Below are positions 38,576 to 48,500 of a stretch of 64,000 nucleotides of DNA, one piece after another. Origin of the DNA: Paraburkholderia aromaticivorans (lineage in GTDB: Bacteria > Pseudomonadota > Gammaproteobacteria > Burkholderiales > Burkholderiaceae); contig NZ_CP051516.1 in the NCBI RefSeq assembly GCF_012689525.1, forward strand, positions 124,001 through 188,000. The letters are read 5' to 3'. The position numbers were made by a program, and so were the translations under genes. Position 1 is the stretch's first letter. Each line of letters begins with the position of its first letter. The notes under the pieces are model-generated. The model worked only from the letters and a program-made list of their open reading frames with translations. It searched no databases and was not told where the DNA came from.

Positions 38576-38863
38576 ATGAAATTGAACGATATTTTGTCAG
38601 AGCAATTGCCGGAAATAGATGAGTCCGTGAAGGAGTGCGTAAATTTGGGGCAATGGCTGCTTTTTAAGACGGATGGTCACAACGAAGTGGCTTTTTATCT
38701 TAAGACAGCTTCGAGCATATTCGAATTGAGTAATAGAGGAAAAATTCTCCAGAAGGTCGATGATGACGAAGATAATCTGGAAATAGATGAATTATTCTAT
38801 TTCTCGGATCTTCCGAGGCCAAAATCATTAAGTAATTCGATCGTTGCTGGGGTTGCAAGATAG
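38576..38863 (+). CDS. Small acidic protein paired with a caspase-like protease
   Basis: A 95-residue protein, acidic in its second half (DDDEDNLEIDELF). ATG 38576 has an ideal AGGAGA six bases upstream; ATG 38555 would add seven residues. The pattern WLLFKTDGHNEVAFYLKTASSIFELSNRG suggests a small beta-rich fold. No family is recognised. It ends 12 bases before the protease gene, and both are far more AT-rich than the surrounding DNA, so they were probably acquired as one unit. It could be a substrate, inhibitor or sensor for the protease. Confidence 0.65.
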   Translation: MKLNDILSEQLPEIDESVKECVNLGQWLLFKTDGHNEVAFYLKTASSIFELSNRGKILQKVDDDEDNLEIDELFYFSDLPRPKSLSNSIVAGVAR

Positions 38864-38875
38864 AAAAACTACGGG

Positions 38876-39787
38876 GTGCCGATAATAATGAGTTTAATTG
38901 GTGGCAACACGAAGTGGGTGCTTTTTCTTTCAGTCAGTGCGGATACTGCTGAGTATCGGCATATTATGGATTTGGCATTTGGCCTTTTCTGCCTTGAAAC
39001 CGGCGGCATAAATATTGCCGACATCTATATTTATGTGGATGGCAAGGACAGGGCGTCGATAGAAAAAATATTAAAAAATGGCACTAACTCCGCGTTCACG
39101 GTAAAGGAATCGAAAGATTTCTTTGTTGATCAGGCGGTGAACAAATACCAGAACATGGTCATGTTTATCACTGGGCATGGCGGTCTACTTGGCATCGACG
39201 CAGCACCACCGATCACCCCCTATAAACTGCTCAACTGTATCAAGTCGTCTCCCGGTCTCGAACGAGCGATGGTGTACTTGGGCCAGTGCTTCGCCGGAAA
39301 CTTTAATTACATTGGCGCAGGCCGGAAGACAGATGCGAACGGCGTTAGCGACCCTGAGGTGATCTTTATGGGCGCAACGAATCTACACGAAAGTCTGAGT
39401 TGTTCGACTCAGGAAGCTTTCGTGTCAGGCGCGACCCTTCCTTGGCAGGCAAATCTTTTTTTGCTTCATGCATTTAAGTGGTTCTCAAATCCAATTGACG
39501 TGGATGGTGATGGTGCGCTAACAATTATTGATTCATATAAATATGCCGGTGTTCAATCGAATTATGTGAATAAAAATGTTAAGGCAACGGTTTTGGCAAA
39601 TTCAGTCGATCTCCAGGAAAAATGGGTAAAGGCGAGAGAGGCATATAACGCAAATCAGAATTTGGCAACGCAGGTTGCTATGGAAGCTGCGTATACTCAG
39701 TATCAGTCGCAATTGGCGTTGCTCTATGTTCACCAAGAGTGCTGGATTCTAAATGCTATCCCTGCTCAGCGGATTGAGCTAAAATAG
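38876..39787 (+). CDS. Caspase-like (clan CD) cysteine protease with Ca-binding-like loop
   Basis: A 303-residue protein. The pattern fits clan CD peptidases: a first strand WVLFLSV, then a hydrophobic strand ending in the catalytic His (MVMFITGHGG, His101), and a second ending in Cys (MVYLGQCFAGNF, Cys138). The Gly-His-Gly and Gln-Cys settings are close to legumain/C13-type enzymes. DVDGDGALTIID (208-219) matches an EF-hand or dockerin calcium loop. Residues 245-285 are helical and may form a coiled coil. There is no signal peptide, so it is cytoplasmic. GTG 38876 or ATG 38888 may start it. A defence protease is inferred from the island context. Confidence 0.72.
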   Translation: MPIIMSLIGGNTKWVLFLSVSADTAEYRHIMDLAFGLFCLETGGINIADIYIYVDGKDRASIEKILKNGTNSAFTVKESKDFFVDQAVNKYQNMVMFITGHGGLLGIDAAPPITPYKLLNCIKSSPGLERAMVYLGQCFAGNFNYIGAGRKTDANGVSDPEVIFMGATNLHESLSCSTQEAFVSGATLPWQANLFLLHAFKWFSNPIDVDGDGALTIIDSYKYAGVQSNYVNKNVKATVLANSVDLQEKWVKAREAYNANQNLATQVAMEAAYTQYQSQLALLYVHQECWILNAIPAQRIELK

Positions 39788-40691
39788 TGAAACAATTTTC
39801 GATTAACTCAGAGCATCTCAAAAGCGGCTGTTGACGCTGAACGGTGTGTAAGGACCGAAACGGATCGGAATTACACATCCGAGGAGGCGGAAACCGGACG
39901 TTGGGAGCTGGCTGGTACCGAGCGTCCGTTTATCGGAATGATGCGACTCGTATCATCGCTGACCGAAGGGCTGCTTTTCGGGGCGGCGCTGGCATCGAAA
40001 CGTCCAGGCGGCGGTGAGGGCGAATGACGCTGCATGGCTGCCCCCGGTCCGACGCGGTCGTCGGAGGACGGCCGCACACGGCACCGATGCGAGCGGCACA
40101 AGACGGCCCAGACTGTGTCAAAACGCACGCCGTTTCGGCTCAGCGCAAAAAGTGGCTTGTTAGAATGCTCTATATCGGCCTCGCAGCACATCAGGAGGGG
40201 TAAAGAGACCCCCTAAAACCCAGTGATTTTGAGTTTTGACGCGGTCTCGGCCCACTCCCGACGTCAGTGCCTGTGCCAATTCAGCGGTAGCTTGCTGGAT
40301 ACCAGCCGTCGTCCGCGCCAACGTGGTGGCCGCAAATGCTCAGCCGGAGTCGCCATTCGTAGTCACGCCAAATGCCGTTTTGGAAGCGGCCGCTTCCGAG
40401 TATGACGGCGAGACGGCTACGTCGACGCATCGCACATAAATGATGCGATTTGGGTCTTATGCCGTGTTTGGGACACGAGACTTCATCGCTTTCACGGACA
40501 ACAAACCTGCCATCAAAGCGCATTGACGGCGAGGCAGTGGTGACCTTGCGGCCGTGGTCGGGAACCAGCAACTGCTGCTATTACGCAGTGACGCGATACG
40601 ATGATGAAAATAAATCTCGCTATTTCTGACTTCAATAAGGAAGACTGAGATGAGAAAACTCAGGCCATAGTTTCTGGATCAATGCGGAATT
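39788..40691. other. 900-base stretch without a supported gene
   Basis: No frame here has both a plausible start and recognisable protein sequence. Composition shifts back to GC-rich after 39840. Short frames around 39880-40100 look like decayed coding or insertion remnants, but I cannot assign them. It separates the caspase-like pair from the convergent minus-strand nuclease-related gene. Confidence 0.4.
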
Positions 40692-42182
40692 TTACTTTTT
40701 CTTTCTCTTGCGCTTTCTTTCTTTTTTCTCAGCATTCCGTTTCGCAACGCTGGGTGCCGGTTTTCTAATAGGCCTTACCTCACTTCCATCGCCCGACTGT
40801 TCATAGGTCAAGCGAGATTGGATGGTTTTCCTGAACAGCCCCATTTCTTTTCTAATTCGCTTTGCTTCCGCATACTCAGCTTCACTCCATTCGTCTGTAT
40901 GCACATAGATGAGCTCCTCACTGGCACCTTCATGATTGATGGCATCACAGGCAATTCCAACAATGATGTTGTGCTGAGGAAAAGCATCTTTGCAGGCATA
41001 GCAGTAGTGAGCAAGCCAGTTCTTCCTTGCTTGTCGATATGTCTCATAGTCTGCTAGCTCAGGGGTTCGAGGCAAAACCATCCAAACATAGGCTTTGTTT
41101 GAAGTTGTGGGGGAAGTCAGCACTCTGACTCGAGGCAGTTTTTCAGTATCAGGAAACGGGCGACTCAGTATCTCGCCAACACCAACTGAAAGTGCTGCTC
41201 TAGCAATCCGATGCTCGCCGGCCATGTAGCGAAGAACAGTGATTTCCTCATCATAGGTATTTCCATTCGTTTCCCGCCACTGCCCGGTGAATGCACCAGA
41301 TCCCATGGTTTCGATACAGTTATCCCAGAAGTATGAAGGCCTTTTCATGCTCTTCATCTGCAAGTAGACATCGGACCTTTTCACGTTCTTGTAGTAGCCT
41401 GGTGCAACGGTGACCATTCGCACGTCAACAGGTATGACGAAATATGGAATACCTTTGTTCTCAAAATCCTCATAACTAGACAGATAGTAAGCAAGCAAAT
41501 CATCTTCACCAGGTGCTACAAGTAGGTTGCCGCCATCAATGAATTCTTCCTTTGCAGACAAGTAAGTTGTGAAGTCAGAAATCGTGTCTAGCTCACTAAA
41601 GACCGCCTCAATACTTACTTCGTCAAAAAGATGAACATAGCCTTTGTCAGCAGATGGACGGCCAATGAGAAATGGTGTTTGGAAATGCTCATCCCCCACA
41701 ATGTCGGGCTTGATCACCAATGTACCGCTATCATCGTTATAGTATTCGCTCGCAGCCTTGGTGATTCCCCTTACAACTACTACTCGATGAATCTTAATTC
41801 TATCTGCTGGAGGGAAAGTTACTGGGAAAGGAGAGGTGCATTTATTATCTAAGAAAATTCGATTCGGAAACTCACGGATCCACTTTTCAGCTTGATAGAC
41901 TTGATACGAGCTTTTCAGGTACGCCCTTTTTACCCATCGACGCCAGCCAACATTGATGTCTTCGGTTTGCTTATAGGCGACTTCCCCCTTGTCACTGAAA
42001 ATGATGACGTGATCCCCAAAGACCACCAGCAAGTCACACAGCTCTTCGCCCTGGCCTTTGGTAAGGCCTTCATCCTTGTAGACATTTGGGAAAGCCCACA
42101 AGCTCAAAAACGCTTTCTCTGCTAGCTTGGCGAGTAGCCGCTCAGACTCAGTAAATGACTGTGCTTTGACGATGTTTCGCAT
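40692..42182 (-). CDS. Nuclease-related (NERD-like) protein with Lys-rich tail
   Basis: A 496-residue protein. Near the N-terminus GQGEELCDLLVVFGDHVIIFSDKGEVAYK (residues 43-71, in parts) resembles the core of nuclease-related proteins, with Glu, Asp and Asp-Lys in the strand pair of a PD-(D/E)xK fold. The rest has no family I recognise. The end is very basic (KKERKRKRKKK), suited to nucleic acid binding. Codon use is AT-rich, unlike the flanking chromosome. ATG 42182 (MRNIVK) is preferred over an upstream start. It lies downstream of the RM genes on the same strand, but with a 460-base gap. Confidence 0.6.
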   Translation of the reverse strand: MRNIVKAQSFTESERLLAKLAEKAFLSLWAFPNVYKDEGLTKGQGEELCDLLVVFGDHVIIFSDKGEVAYKQTEDINVGWRRWVKRAYLKSSYQVYQAEKWIREFPNRIFLDNKCTSPFPVTFPPADRIKIHRVVVVRGITKAASEYYNDDSGTLVIKPDIVGDEHFQTPFLIGRPSADKGYVHLFDEVSIEAVFSELDTISDFTTYLSAKEEFIDGGNLLVAPGEDDLLAYYLSSYEDFENKGIPYFVIPVDVRMVTVAPGYYKNVKRSDVYLQMKSMKRPSYFWDNCIETMGSGAFTGQWRETNGNTYDEEITVLRYMAGEHRIARAALSVGVGEILSRPFPDTEKLPRVRVLTSPTTSNKAYVWMVLPRTPELADYETYRQARKNWLAHYCYACKDAFPQHNIIVGIACDAINHEGASEELIYVHTDEWSEAEYAEAKRIRKEMGLFRKTIQSRLTYEQSGDGSEVRPIRKPAPSVAKRNAEKKERKRKRKKK

Positions 42183-42643
42183 GGAAGGCCAAGGGGGCAA
42201 TCTAGACCCTTCATCATCTCATAGGCGATAGCCTTGAACACCTACCTCTCGTAGGCTATTGAAGCAGGAGAGCCGAACCAAATCCCCCGGCACATCTGCG
42301 ATCGATCTCCATCAACGAGAGAGGTGAACTGAATGTCGGCTATGTAGAAAGGCGAAGATCTCATAAGGGTCGATAGGTACGATTCGTGAGCGCGCGATAC
42401 TGACATCGCCTGAACGGCCGCTATGGTGGGTCTGGCCCATGATGGGGTGACCCGCATCGATGCAGAATAGTCGGCTGCGCAGGAGCCGACGTTCAACTGG
42501 CAGATCCAAGGAATGGACGAGCGGCTGTAGATGGCCGACCGGCGCTGATCCCTATTTTCACAGCGTGCGGTCGGTATGATCGGGGGCGCGAAGGCGTCCG
42601 AAGTGCTGAGGCTATCCTAGGTTCCTTGATTGCCGTCCAAAGG
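42183..42643. other. Gap between hsdS and the nuclease-related gene
   Basis: No gene is supported in these 461 bases. Short frames lack start signals. It must contain the promoter of the nuclease-related gene and any terminator of the RM operon. I see no clear hairpin with a T-run. Confidence 0.4.
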
Positions 42644-44071
42644 CTAGCTCGGCTCAGCGACCGGACTTTCCTTATCGCTTAACATCGCATGACTGCCTCT
42701 CTTCACGCGCGAATTCTTTACGGCTGCGCCAGAACCTGAACGCTGCTCGGCCAATCGCTTCAGCAATTCTGCCGCTGGCTCATCGTGCGGGTCCTGTGGT
42801 ACCAGCTCGCCACGGAAGGCCTTTGCGAGCAGTGCAGGCGTAAGTTGTTCGGCGGCATTGCGGGCGGTGGCGAGACGTGCTTCGACACGGTCGGCGAAAG
42901 CAAAGAGCCTTTCGACGCGACGGACGATTTCGGCTTGTTCAGGTATCTCCGGCACAGGCAGTTCGAGCTTATCTAGATCTTGTTGCGAAATCTTCCAGAT
43001 GCCTGCAGTCGTCCTTGCCGCAGCTTCGATCTGATTGCGCACAGCAGGTGTGTCCCACAGCAGGCGCATGAAGTGCGACAACATTAGTCCTTGATTAGCG
43101 CGGACTCGAATCATCGTGTCAGGAAAGGCGATGCTTGTCGGGCATAGGTCTACTAGGCCGCCTCGTCCCACTAGAGTACGCGACCCATTACCCCGCGAGA
43201 CCAGGAAGTCAGCGGGTTTGATGAGGAAGCGATCGATATCGATACCCGACCAATCGCCATACTTGGTCGCATCGGTATCGATTCGACCATCCTTAATAGC
43301 CGTAAGGCGGAGGACCGGCATACCTGATCCATCCCTAACGGACTTGCCGTTGCGCAAAGGTTCGTCCAGCAATTCAGCTAGCGGCTTTGACGGGTACCCA
43401 GTCCACGGGACGCTGCTGGAAACGTGGGAATCCCGCCATTCTTCTGTCAACCGTCCAGAGGAAGCAGCGGCAAGCACCGACTGGCGGAAGCGTCTTAGAA
43501 TCGCTGGCACGCAATCGAGCCGTTGACGACATGCACCTAGGCGCGCCAACACGGTGTCGAGCTTGTCGGCGATGCGCTTTTGCTCTGACTGCGGGGCCAG
43601 CTTTATCGGAACTTCGCGGATGTTTTCTAGGTTCAACACCGGACGACCCATTCCGTAAGCACTGTTCTCCAAGGCCGTTTGAACTGTTCCCTCAACCGGC
43701 GCGAGAAGCTGCTTATGAATGAACGATGCGAGCAATTCGTCCCGAAGTCGAACCAGGGCAACAGACTGGCTCACGTATGCCTCAGGTATTGGGTGCGTCA
43801 CATGAGCGCACTTCCCGACGTTTGCGCCGGTAATGGTCACTAGTAGGTCATGCTGCCTGATCAACGAGCGCTTTCCCTCGACTTTTTGGGGCAGGCTAAC
43901 TCGCGCTATCTGGCCCAATTCGCAGAGCTTGTTCTGGTTTATGTCTTGGGTTCGGACAAACAGAGCGCCTTGAGTTGAGTAGTATTTCGACCAGTCGCGC
44001 GACCCGCTTGTTACGTACTCGACCAACGCACCTAGCGTCGACTCAATCCAGCCACGAGGTAGCCCGCTCAT
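42644..44071 (-). CDS. hsdS: Type I restriction-modification specificity subunit HsdS
   Basis: A 475-residue protein with two target recognition domains, each ending in a conserved helical region: the first around PQSEQKRIADKLDTVLARLGACRQRLD, the second around PEQAEIVRRVERLFAFADRVEARL. This two-half layout reads a bipartite DNA site and holds two HsdM subunits. It overlaps hsdM by four bases. The DNA site cannot be predicted from sequence. The C-terminal tail of about 40 residues is Ser/Lys-rich and probably disordered. Confidence 0.93.
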   Translation of the reverse strand: MSGLPRGWIESTLGALVEYVTSGSRDWSKYYSTQGALFVRTQDINQNKLCELGQIARVSLPQKVEGKRSLIRQHDLLVTITGANVGKCAHVTHPIPEAYVSQSVALVRLRDELLASFIHKQLLAPVEGTVQTALENSAYGMGRPVLNLENIREVPIKLAPQSEQKRIADKLDTVLARLGACRQRLDCVPAILRRFRQSVLAAASSGRLTEEWRDSHVSSSVPWTGYPSKPLAELLDEPLRNGKSVRDGSGMPVLRLTAIKDGRIDTDATKYGDWSGIDIDRFLIKPADFLVSRGNGSRTLVGRGGLVDLCPTSIAFPDTMIRVRANQGLMLSHFMRLLWDTPAVRNQIEAAARTTAGIWKISQQDLDKLELPVPEIPEQAEIVRRVERLFAFADRVEARLATARNAAEQLTPALLAKAFRGELVPQDPHDEPAAELLKRLAEQRSGSGAAVKNSRVKRGSHAMLSDKESPVAEPS

Positions 44072-45525
44072 CTCGACGCCTCCTCACCCAGCTCGCTCAA
44101 TATCGCCTCCAGTTCTGCAATCGCACCGCCCAGCTCGGCCATCGCTTCCTGAGCTAACACACCTGGGTCGGGCAACTCCCCAGCCTCATCTGCGCTTTCG
44201 TCCCTGAGCCAAGCTATATCGAGGCTGTCCTCACGCGCCTTAATCCATTCACGACTGAACGAGCGGAAACGGCCACTGTCGCCCTGATCGACTCGCGTGC
44301 TGGTTCCGTCTGCGGCTTCGCCATATGCCCCCTCGAATTCAGCGAAGTACTCGCGGGTCAGCGGTGTACGCTTGCCAAATCTCGGCGCATTCGCCCGGAG
44401 ATCGTATACCCACACCTCCTTGGTGCTCTCCGTTGCCGCTTGGCCTACCTTCGTGAAGAACAGTACGTTGGTTTTGACACCCTGCGCGTAGAAGATGCCG
44501 GTCGGCAGACGAAGAATTGTGTGCAAGTTGCATTTATTCATCAAATCACGACGAATGTCCGCACCAACGCCCGCTTCGAACAGAACGTTATCAGGCAACA
44601 CAATAGCGGCACGACCACCGTCTTTTAGGTGGCGAACAATGTGTTGCAAGAATGCCAGTTGCTTGTTGCCTGTTGCATAGGTCAGATCGTCGCGCGTCGG
44701 ACCGCCGCCACCCTTCGCCGTACCGAACGGCGGATTGCTGAGAATGATGTCAGCCTTGGGCAAGGATGCACCGGCATTACCTAGCGTATTGCCAATGTGC
44801 ACTACGCCCTCATCGTCGCCTTCCATGCCATGCAGCATGCAGTTCATCAACGCGAGCCGTCTCGTGCTGGACACTAACTCCATACCGAGAAACGCCTTGT
44901 TACGCTGGAACGTCTGCTGCCTGGCGTTGAGGTTGTACAGGTTATCGGTGTGCGATTTGATGTAGGCGTCTGCTGCTATCAGGAAGCCTGCGGTACCGGC
45001 CGCCGGGTCCTGAATCGTCTCGCCATGCTGCGGCTTGGTGAGGTGAATGATGCTGTCGATCAAGGGGCGCGGCGTAAAGTATTGCCCGGCGCCCGACTTC
45101 GTCTCGCTGGCGTTCTTCTGCAACAAGCCTTCGTATAGGTCACCCAGTCCGTCCCGCTTCGCCGAGAACCAATCGATACCATCGAGACTCTTCACAAGTT
45201 GCTCAAGATGGCGAGGCTCCTTCAGGCTTGTCTGCGCGTCAGCATAGATCGCCGCAATCAACGGATCGGTGCTCTGGCTGAGGGAAAGCAAAGTGGCCCG
45301 ATAGTGGTTCAAGAGGTTCAAGCCGCTCTTTTCGGTCAGATCGGTCCAACGTGCACCCTCAGGCAACTTATGCTTGCTGAGCACACCACTCTGGGCGTTC
45401 TCATATTCCATCTTGATGAACAGGAGGAGCACCAGCTCAGCAACGTAGTCTGAATAATTAATGCCATCGTCGCGTAGAACGTCGCATAGGTTCCACAGTT
45501 TCTGGACGATATCGTTATTGCTCAT
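44068..45525 (-). CDS. hsdM: Type I restriction-modification methyltransferase HsdM
   Basis: A 485-residue N6-adenine methyltransferase. N-terminal HsdM helical domain (SNNDIVQKLWNLCDVLRDDGINYSDYV), SAM-binding motif DPAAGTAGFLI, and the catalytic ILSNPPFGTAKGG (NPPF). GQYFTPRPLIDSI is also typical. With HsdS it methylates the host sites. ATG 45525 is chosen; a TTG nine bases upstream is weaker. It lies 74 bases downstream of hsdR and overlaps hsdS. Confidence 0.95.
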   Translation of the reverse strand: MSNNDIVQKLWNLCDVLRDDGINYSDYVAELVLLLFIKMEYENAQSGVLSKHKLPEGARWTDLTEKSGLNLLNHYRATLLSLSQSTDPLIAAIYADAQTSLKEPRHLEQLVKSLDGIDWFSAKRDGLGDLYEGLLQKNASETKSGAGQYFTPRPLIDSIIHLTKPQHGETIQDPAAGTAGFLIAADAYIKSHTDNLYNLNARQQTFQRNKAFLGMELVSSTRRLALMNCMLHGMEGDDEGVVHIGNTLGNAGASLPKADIILSNPPFGTAKGGGGPTRDDLTYATGNKQLAFLQHIVRHLKDGGRAAIVLPDNVLFEAGVGADIRRDLMNKCNLHTILRLPTGIFYAQGVKTNVLFFTKVGQAATESTKEVWVYDLRANAPRFGKRTPLTREYFAEFEGAYGEAADGTSTRVDQGDSGRFRSFSREWIKAREDSLDIAWLRDESADEAGELPDPGVLAQEAMAELGGAIAELEAILSELGEEASR

Positions 45526-45599
45526 GGGGTCCAATCAGAAAGGGTTGGCAGGCCGGCGAAAGAGCAGCCTGTGACGATCTGCGAAGATTTCGGACTAAA

Positions 45600-48500
45600 T
45601 TATGCCACCTGCGGCCACAACGCTTCCGCTAGGCCTTGCAGCACAGTATCCAGCTTGCCGCCGAGCATCTTATCGAGCTGTTTCGCACCACCGTCGTTCG
45701 CGAACGTGCTGTTTACGAATTGCTGATCGACAACGACTTCGTGCGCGAGCTGCTTCGCTAGTCGACCGAGCCATGTGCGCTGCACGGGCGTCCAATTTGT
45801 AAGCTTGTAGATGCTTTCCATCGCTTGAGCTACGCGCTGATCGAACGATATAAGAGCCTCGCCCAGCGCGGCCCGTCGGATGAAGCCAACGATGCTGGCG
45901 GCAATCTCTTGATTTGTTTGCTGTCGCCATGCGCTCTTGATTCGTGCCTCGGTAAAGCCGTGCTGGTCGAGCAACATGCGAACCTCTTTCAGCTCTGCAC
46001 GTGTCAGGTCCTTTGGGCGATTCACGACAACCGATAAGGCAGCCGACTGATTGATTTGCTCGTGGATGAAGTGATTGAAACTATCGAGGTAGTCTTCCGG
46101 GCGTCCGTATTCGCCATAGCTTTGCTCGCGCAGCACGAGCTCGTCAGCGTGCTCGGAGATGATCGGCATGTGCCCAGTGCCCACAAGTTGCTTCACCTCC
46201 CCAAGCTGCTCCAAAAGCTGCATGTGCTCACGCACAAAGTCCGCTGCACCAGCCGGTCCCAACGAATGCAAATACTCGTGAAGCTTGCTTGGCTGTACGC
46301 CCCAGACTTGCTCAAGCTGTGCGAGTCGCTCGTGCAAGGCAGGCCTCTTCTCCGCTGCATGCGTTGCCTTTCGAAGCACACGCATCAAGCCTTGGCTCAG
46401 CGCATCGAGTACCTCGTGAGCGTGCGTGCGATCCGGCGCACTGCCCGGCGCGTCGATGCTGGCGGGGTCGATAAGCTCCCCGATCAGTTGCTCCATCGTG
46501 ACGTTCGGATCCTTAACTAGCGGCTTCATCGTTGATACATCCTGAAGCGCAGCGTAAATGTCTACCGGGTCATAAATCTTGAAAACGGTCTTGCCGATTT
46601 CATCACATCGGCGCGTTGCACGGCCGATCATCTGCTCATAGAGGATTCGGGAACGCACTCGGCGCAGGAACACGAGATGGGAGATTGTTGGCACGTCGAT
46701 GCCCGTAGTCAGCAGATCAACCGTGATGGCAATGCTAGGATACTTCTCGTTTTTATATAGTCGAATGAGCTGGCTAACCTTATCTGACTGGCCGGTTATC
46801 TTCTCGACTGCTGCCTCGTTGTACGAGTCGCCATATTGCTCTTTGAAGGCCTCGCCAAGTAAGCGCTTCACCATCTCTGCGTGCATATCGGTAGCGCAGA
46901 AGATGAGTGTTTTCTCGTCTCCGAACGGGTCCAACTCCTTCGCCAACTCGTCGCAGATGACCTTGTTGAACGGCTCACTAATGACACTCTTATTGAATGC
47001 ATCAACGCCAAAGCTCAACTCATCCTCCAACTCCGACAACTCTATCTCACCCGTTGAGGTATTGATTGCTGTGACCGTCTCGCCCTTCGCGAAGCTAATA
47101 CCGTTCTTTGAAAGAAGCGTCTCGTATCGAATTGGAGGTTCATGGTCGATCAGCCAGTCGTCCGCAACGGCCTCGCGATACGAATACGTGTAGACGGGCT
47201 TTCCGAATATCTCAGTGGTGTGCTTCGCGGGCGTCGCAGTTAGCGCAACCTTCACCGCATCAAAATAGTCGAGCACGCGACGATAGCTGGACAGGTATTG
47301 ATTTTGATCGCGCATCACAAGCTCACCTTCCGTCATCTCCTGATCGAGCGTATAGCCTCTGTGCGCCTCATCAATGATGATGCAATCGAATTCGTCAACA
47401 CCTGGTGGAGAATCAGATTGGAGGATGCGCCGAACCATCGCCTGAACCGTGGCAACTTGAACACGGGTTTCTGCCTCTGCTGCCATATCGCCGAGCTTCG
47501 CGACGTTATAAATTTTCGAGAGCGGCTGATTCTGTTCGAGCAATGCTTCGTCAAAGGTGTCAGTCGCCTGCTGCCCCAAGGCTGTGCGGTCGACGAGAAA
47601 GAGGATGCGCCGGAAGCGCTCTGCCTTCAATAGGCGGTACATAAGGCCAATGATGGTGCGCGTCTTGCCCGTGCCAGTAGCCATCGCAACGAGCGCCGCG
47701 GGCTGCCCGTCAGATAGCGCCTCCTCGACGGCCTGAATTGCCTTGACTTGGTAATCGCGCAGCCGAAGATAGTCGAAACCTTCTAACGCGAGCTTCGCTT
47801 CGGCGTCTTCTTTGCTTCGCTTCAGCCGATCAATTAGACCGTCCGGCTGATGGAAACCTGCGAGAGGACTGGATAGATTCGAGGGTGCTCTAACGTCACG
47901 GAACCACGTGCCGCTCTGCTCTGCTAGTTGCTTGATGTAAGGGCGACTGTTGCACGAATACACGAACGGGACTTTGAAGGAGCCCTTTTGACCATCGGGC
48001 CACGGCCCCGCCTGCCCTGCCACTTGCCACGGTGCGACTAGCTCTGGCGTGAGCTTCAAACCACGCGAGTATCGCTCCGCCTGCTGGATAGTATCTGCCA
48101 CCACCTTGCTTTGCCTCTTCGCCTCTACGATGGCAATGGGCATCATGCCTGCGAATAACATGTAGTCGGCCGGACCTTCGTGGGTCGGCCATTCCGCGAT
48201 GGCTTTGTTTTTTCCCGGCTCCGGGCGCACGCCCTTTGAATACTTTAGCTCCACGGAATCCGTGTCCCATCCTGCTTCCATCAACTGCTTGTCGATGAGA
48301 ATGCGTGTCAAGTCTTCGGAGAGCACAAGTTGCAGTGTAGCTTTCTGTGTGCTGATCCTCGCCTGAGTGACCTGCTTCGCATCAAGTTGGTCCTGCAGTG
48401 CCTTCAATTGGGCGTCGAAAGCTTGTTGTGCTTTCCTCAGCGCCGCTTCCTGCTCCGACGCAAGCTCCTTGTACGTTTTCGCTTCAACGTCCATCTGCAG

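Noticed and set aside
39880..40600. Small genes between the caspase-like and nuclease-related genes
   Set aside because: Short frames of about 60-106 residues lack ribosome sites and recognisable sequence. They may be decayed remnants.
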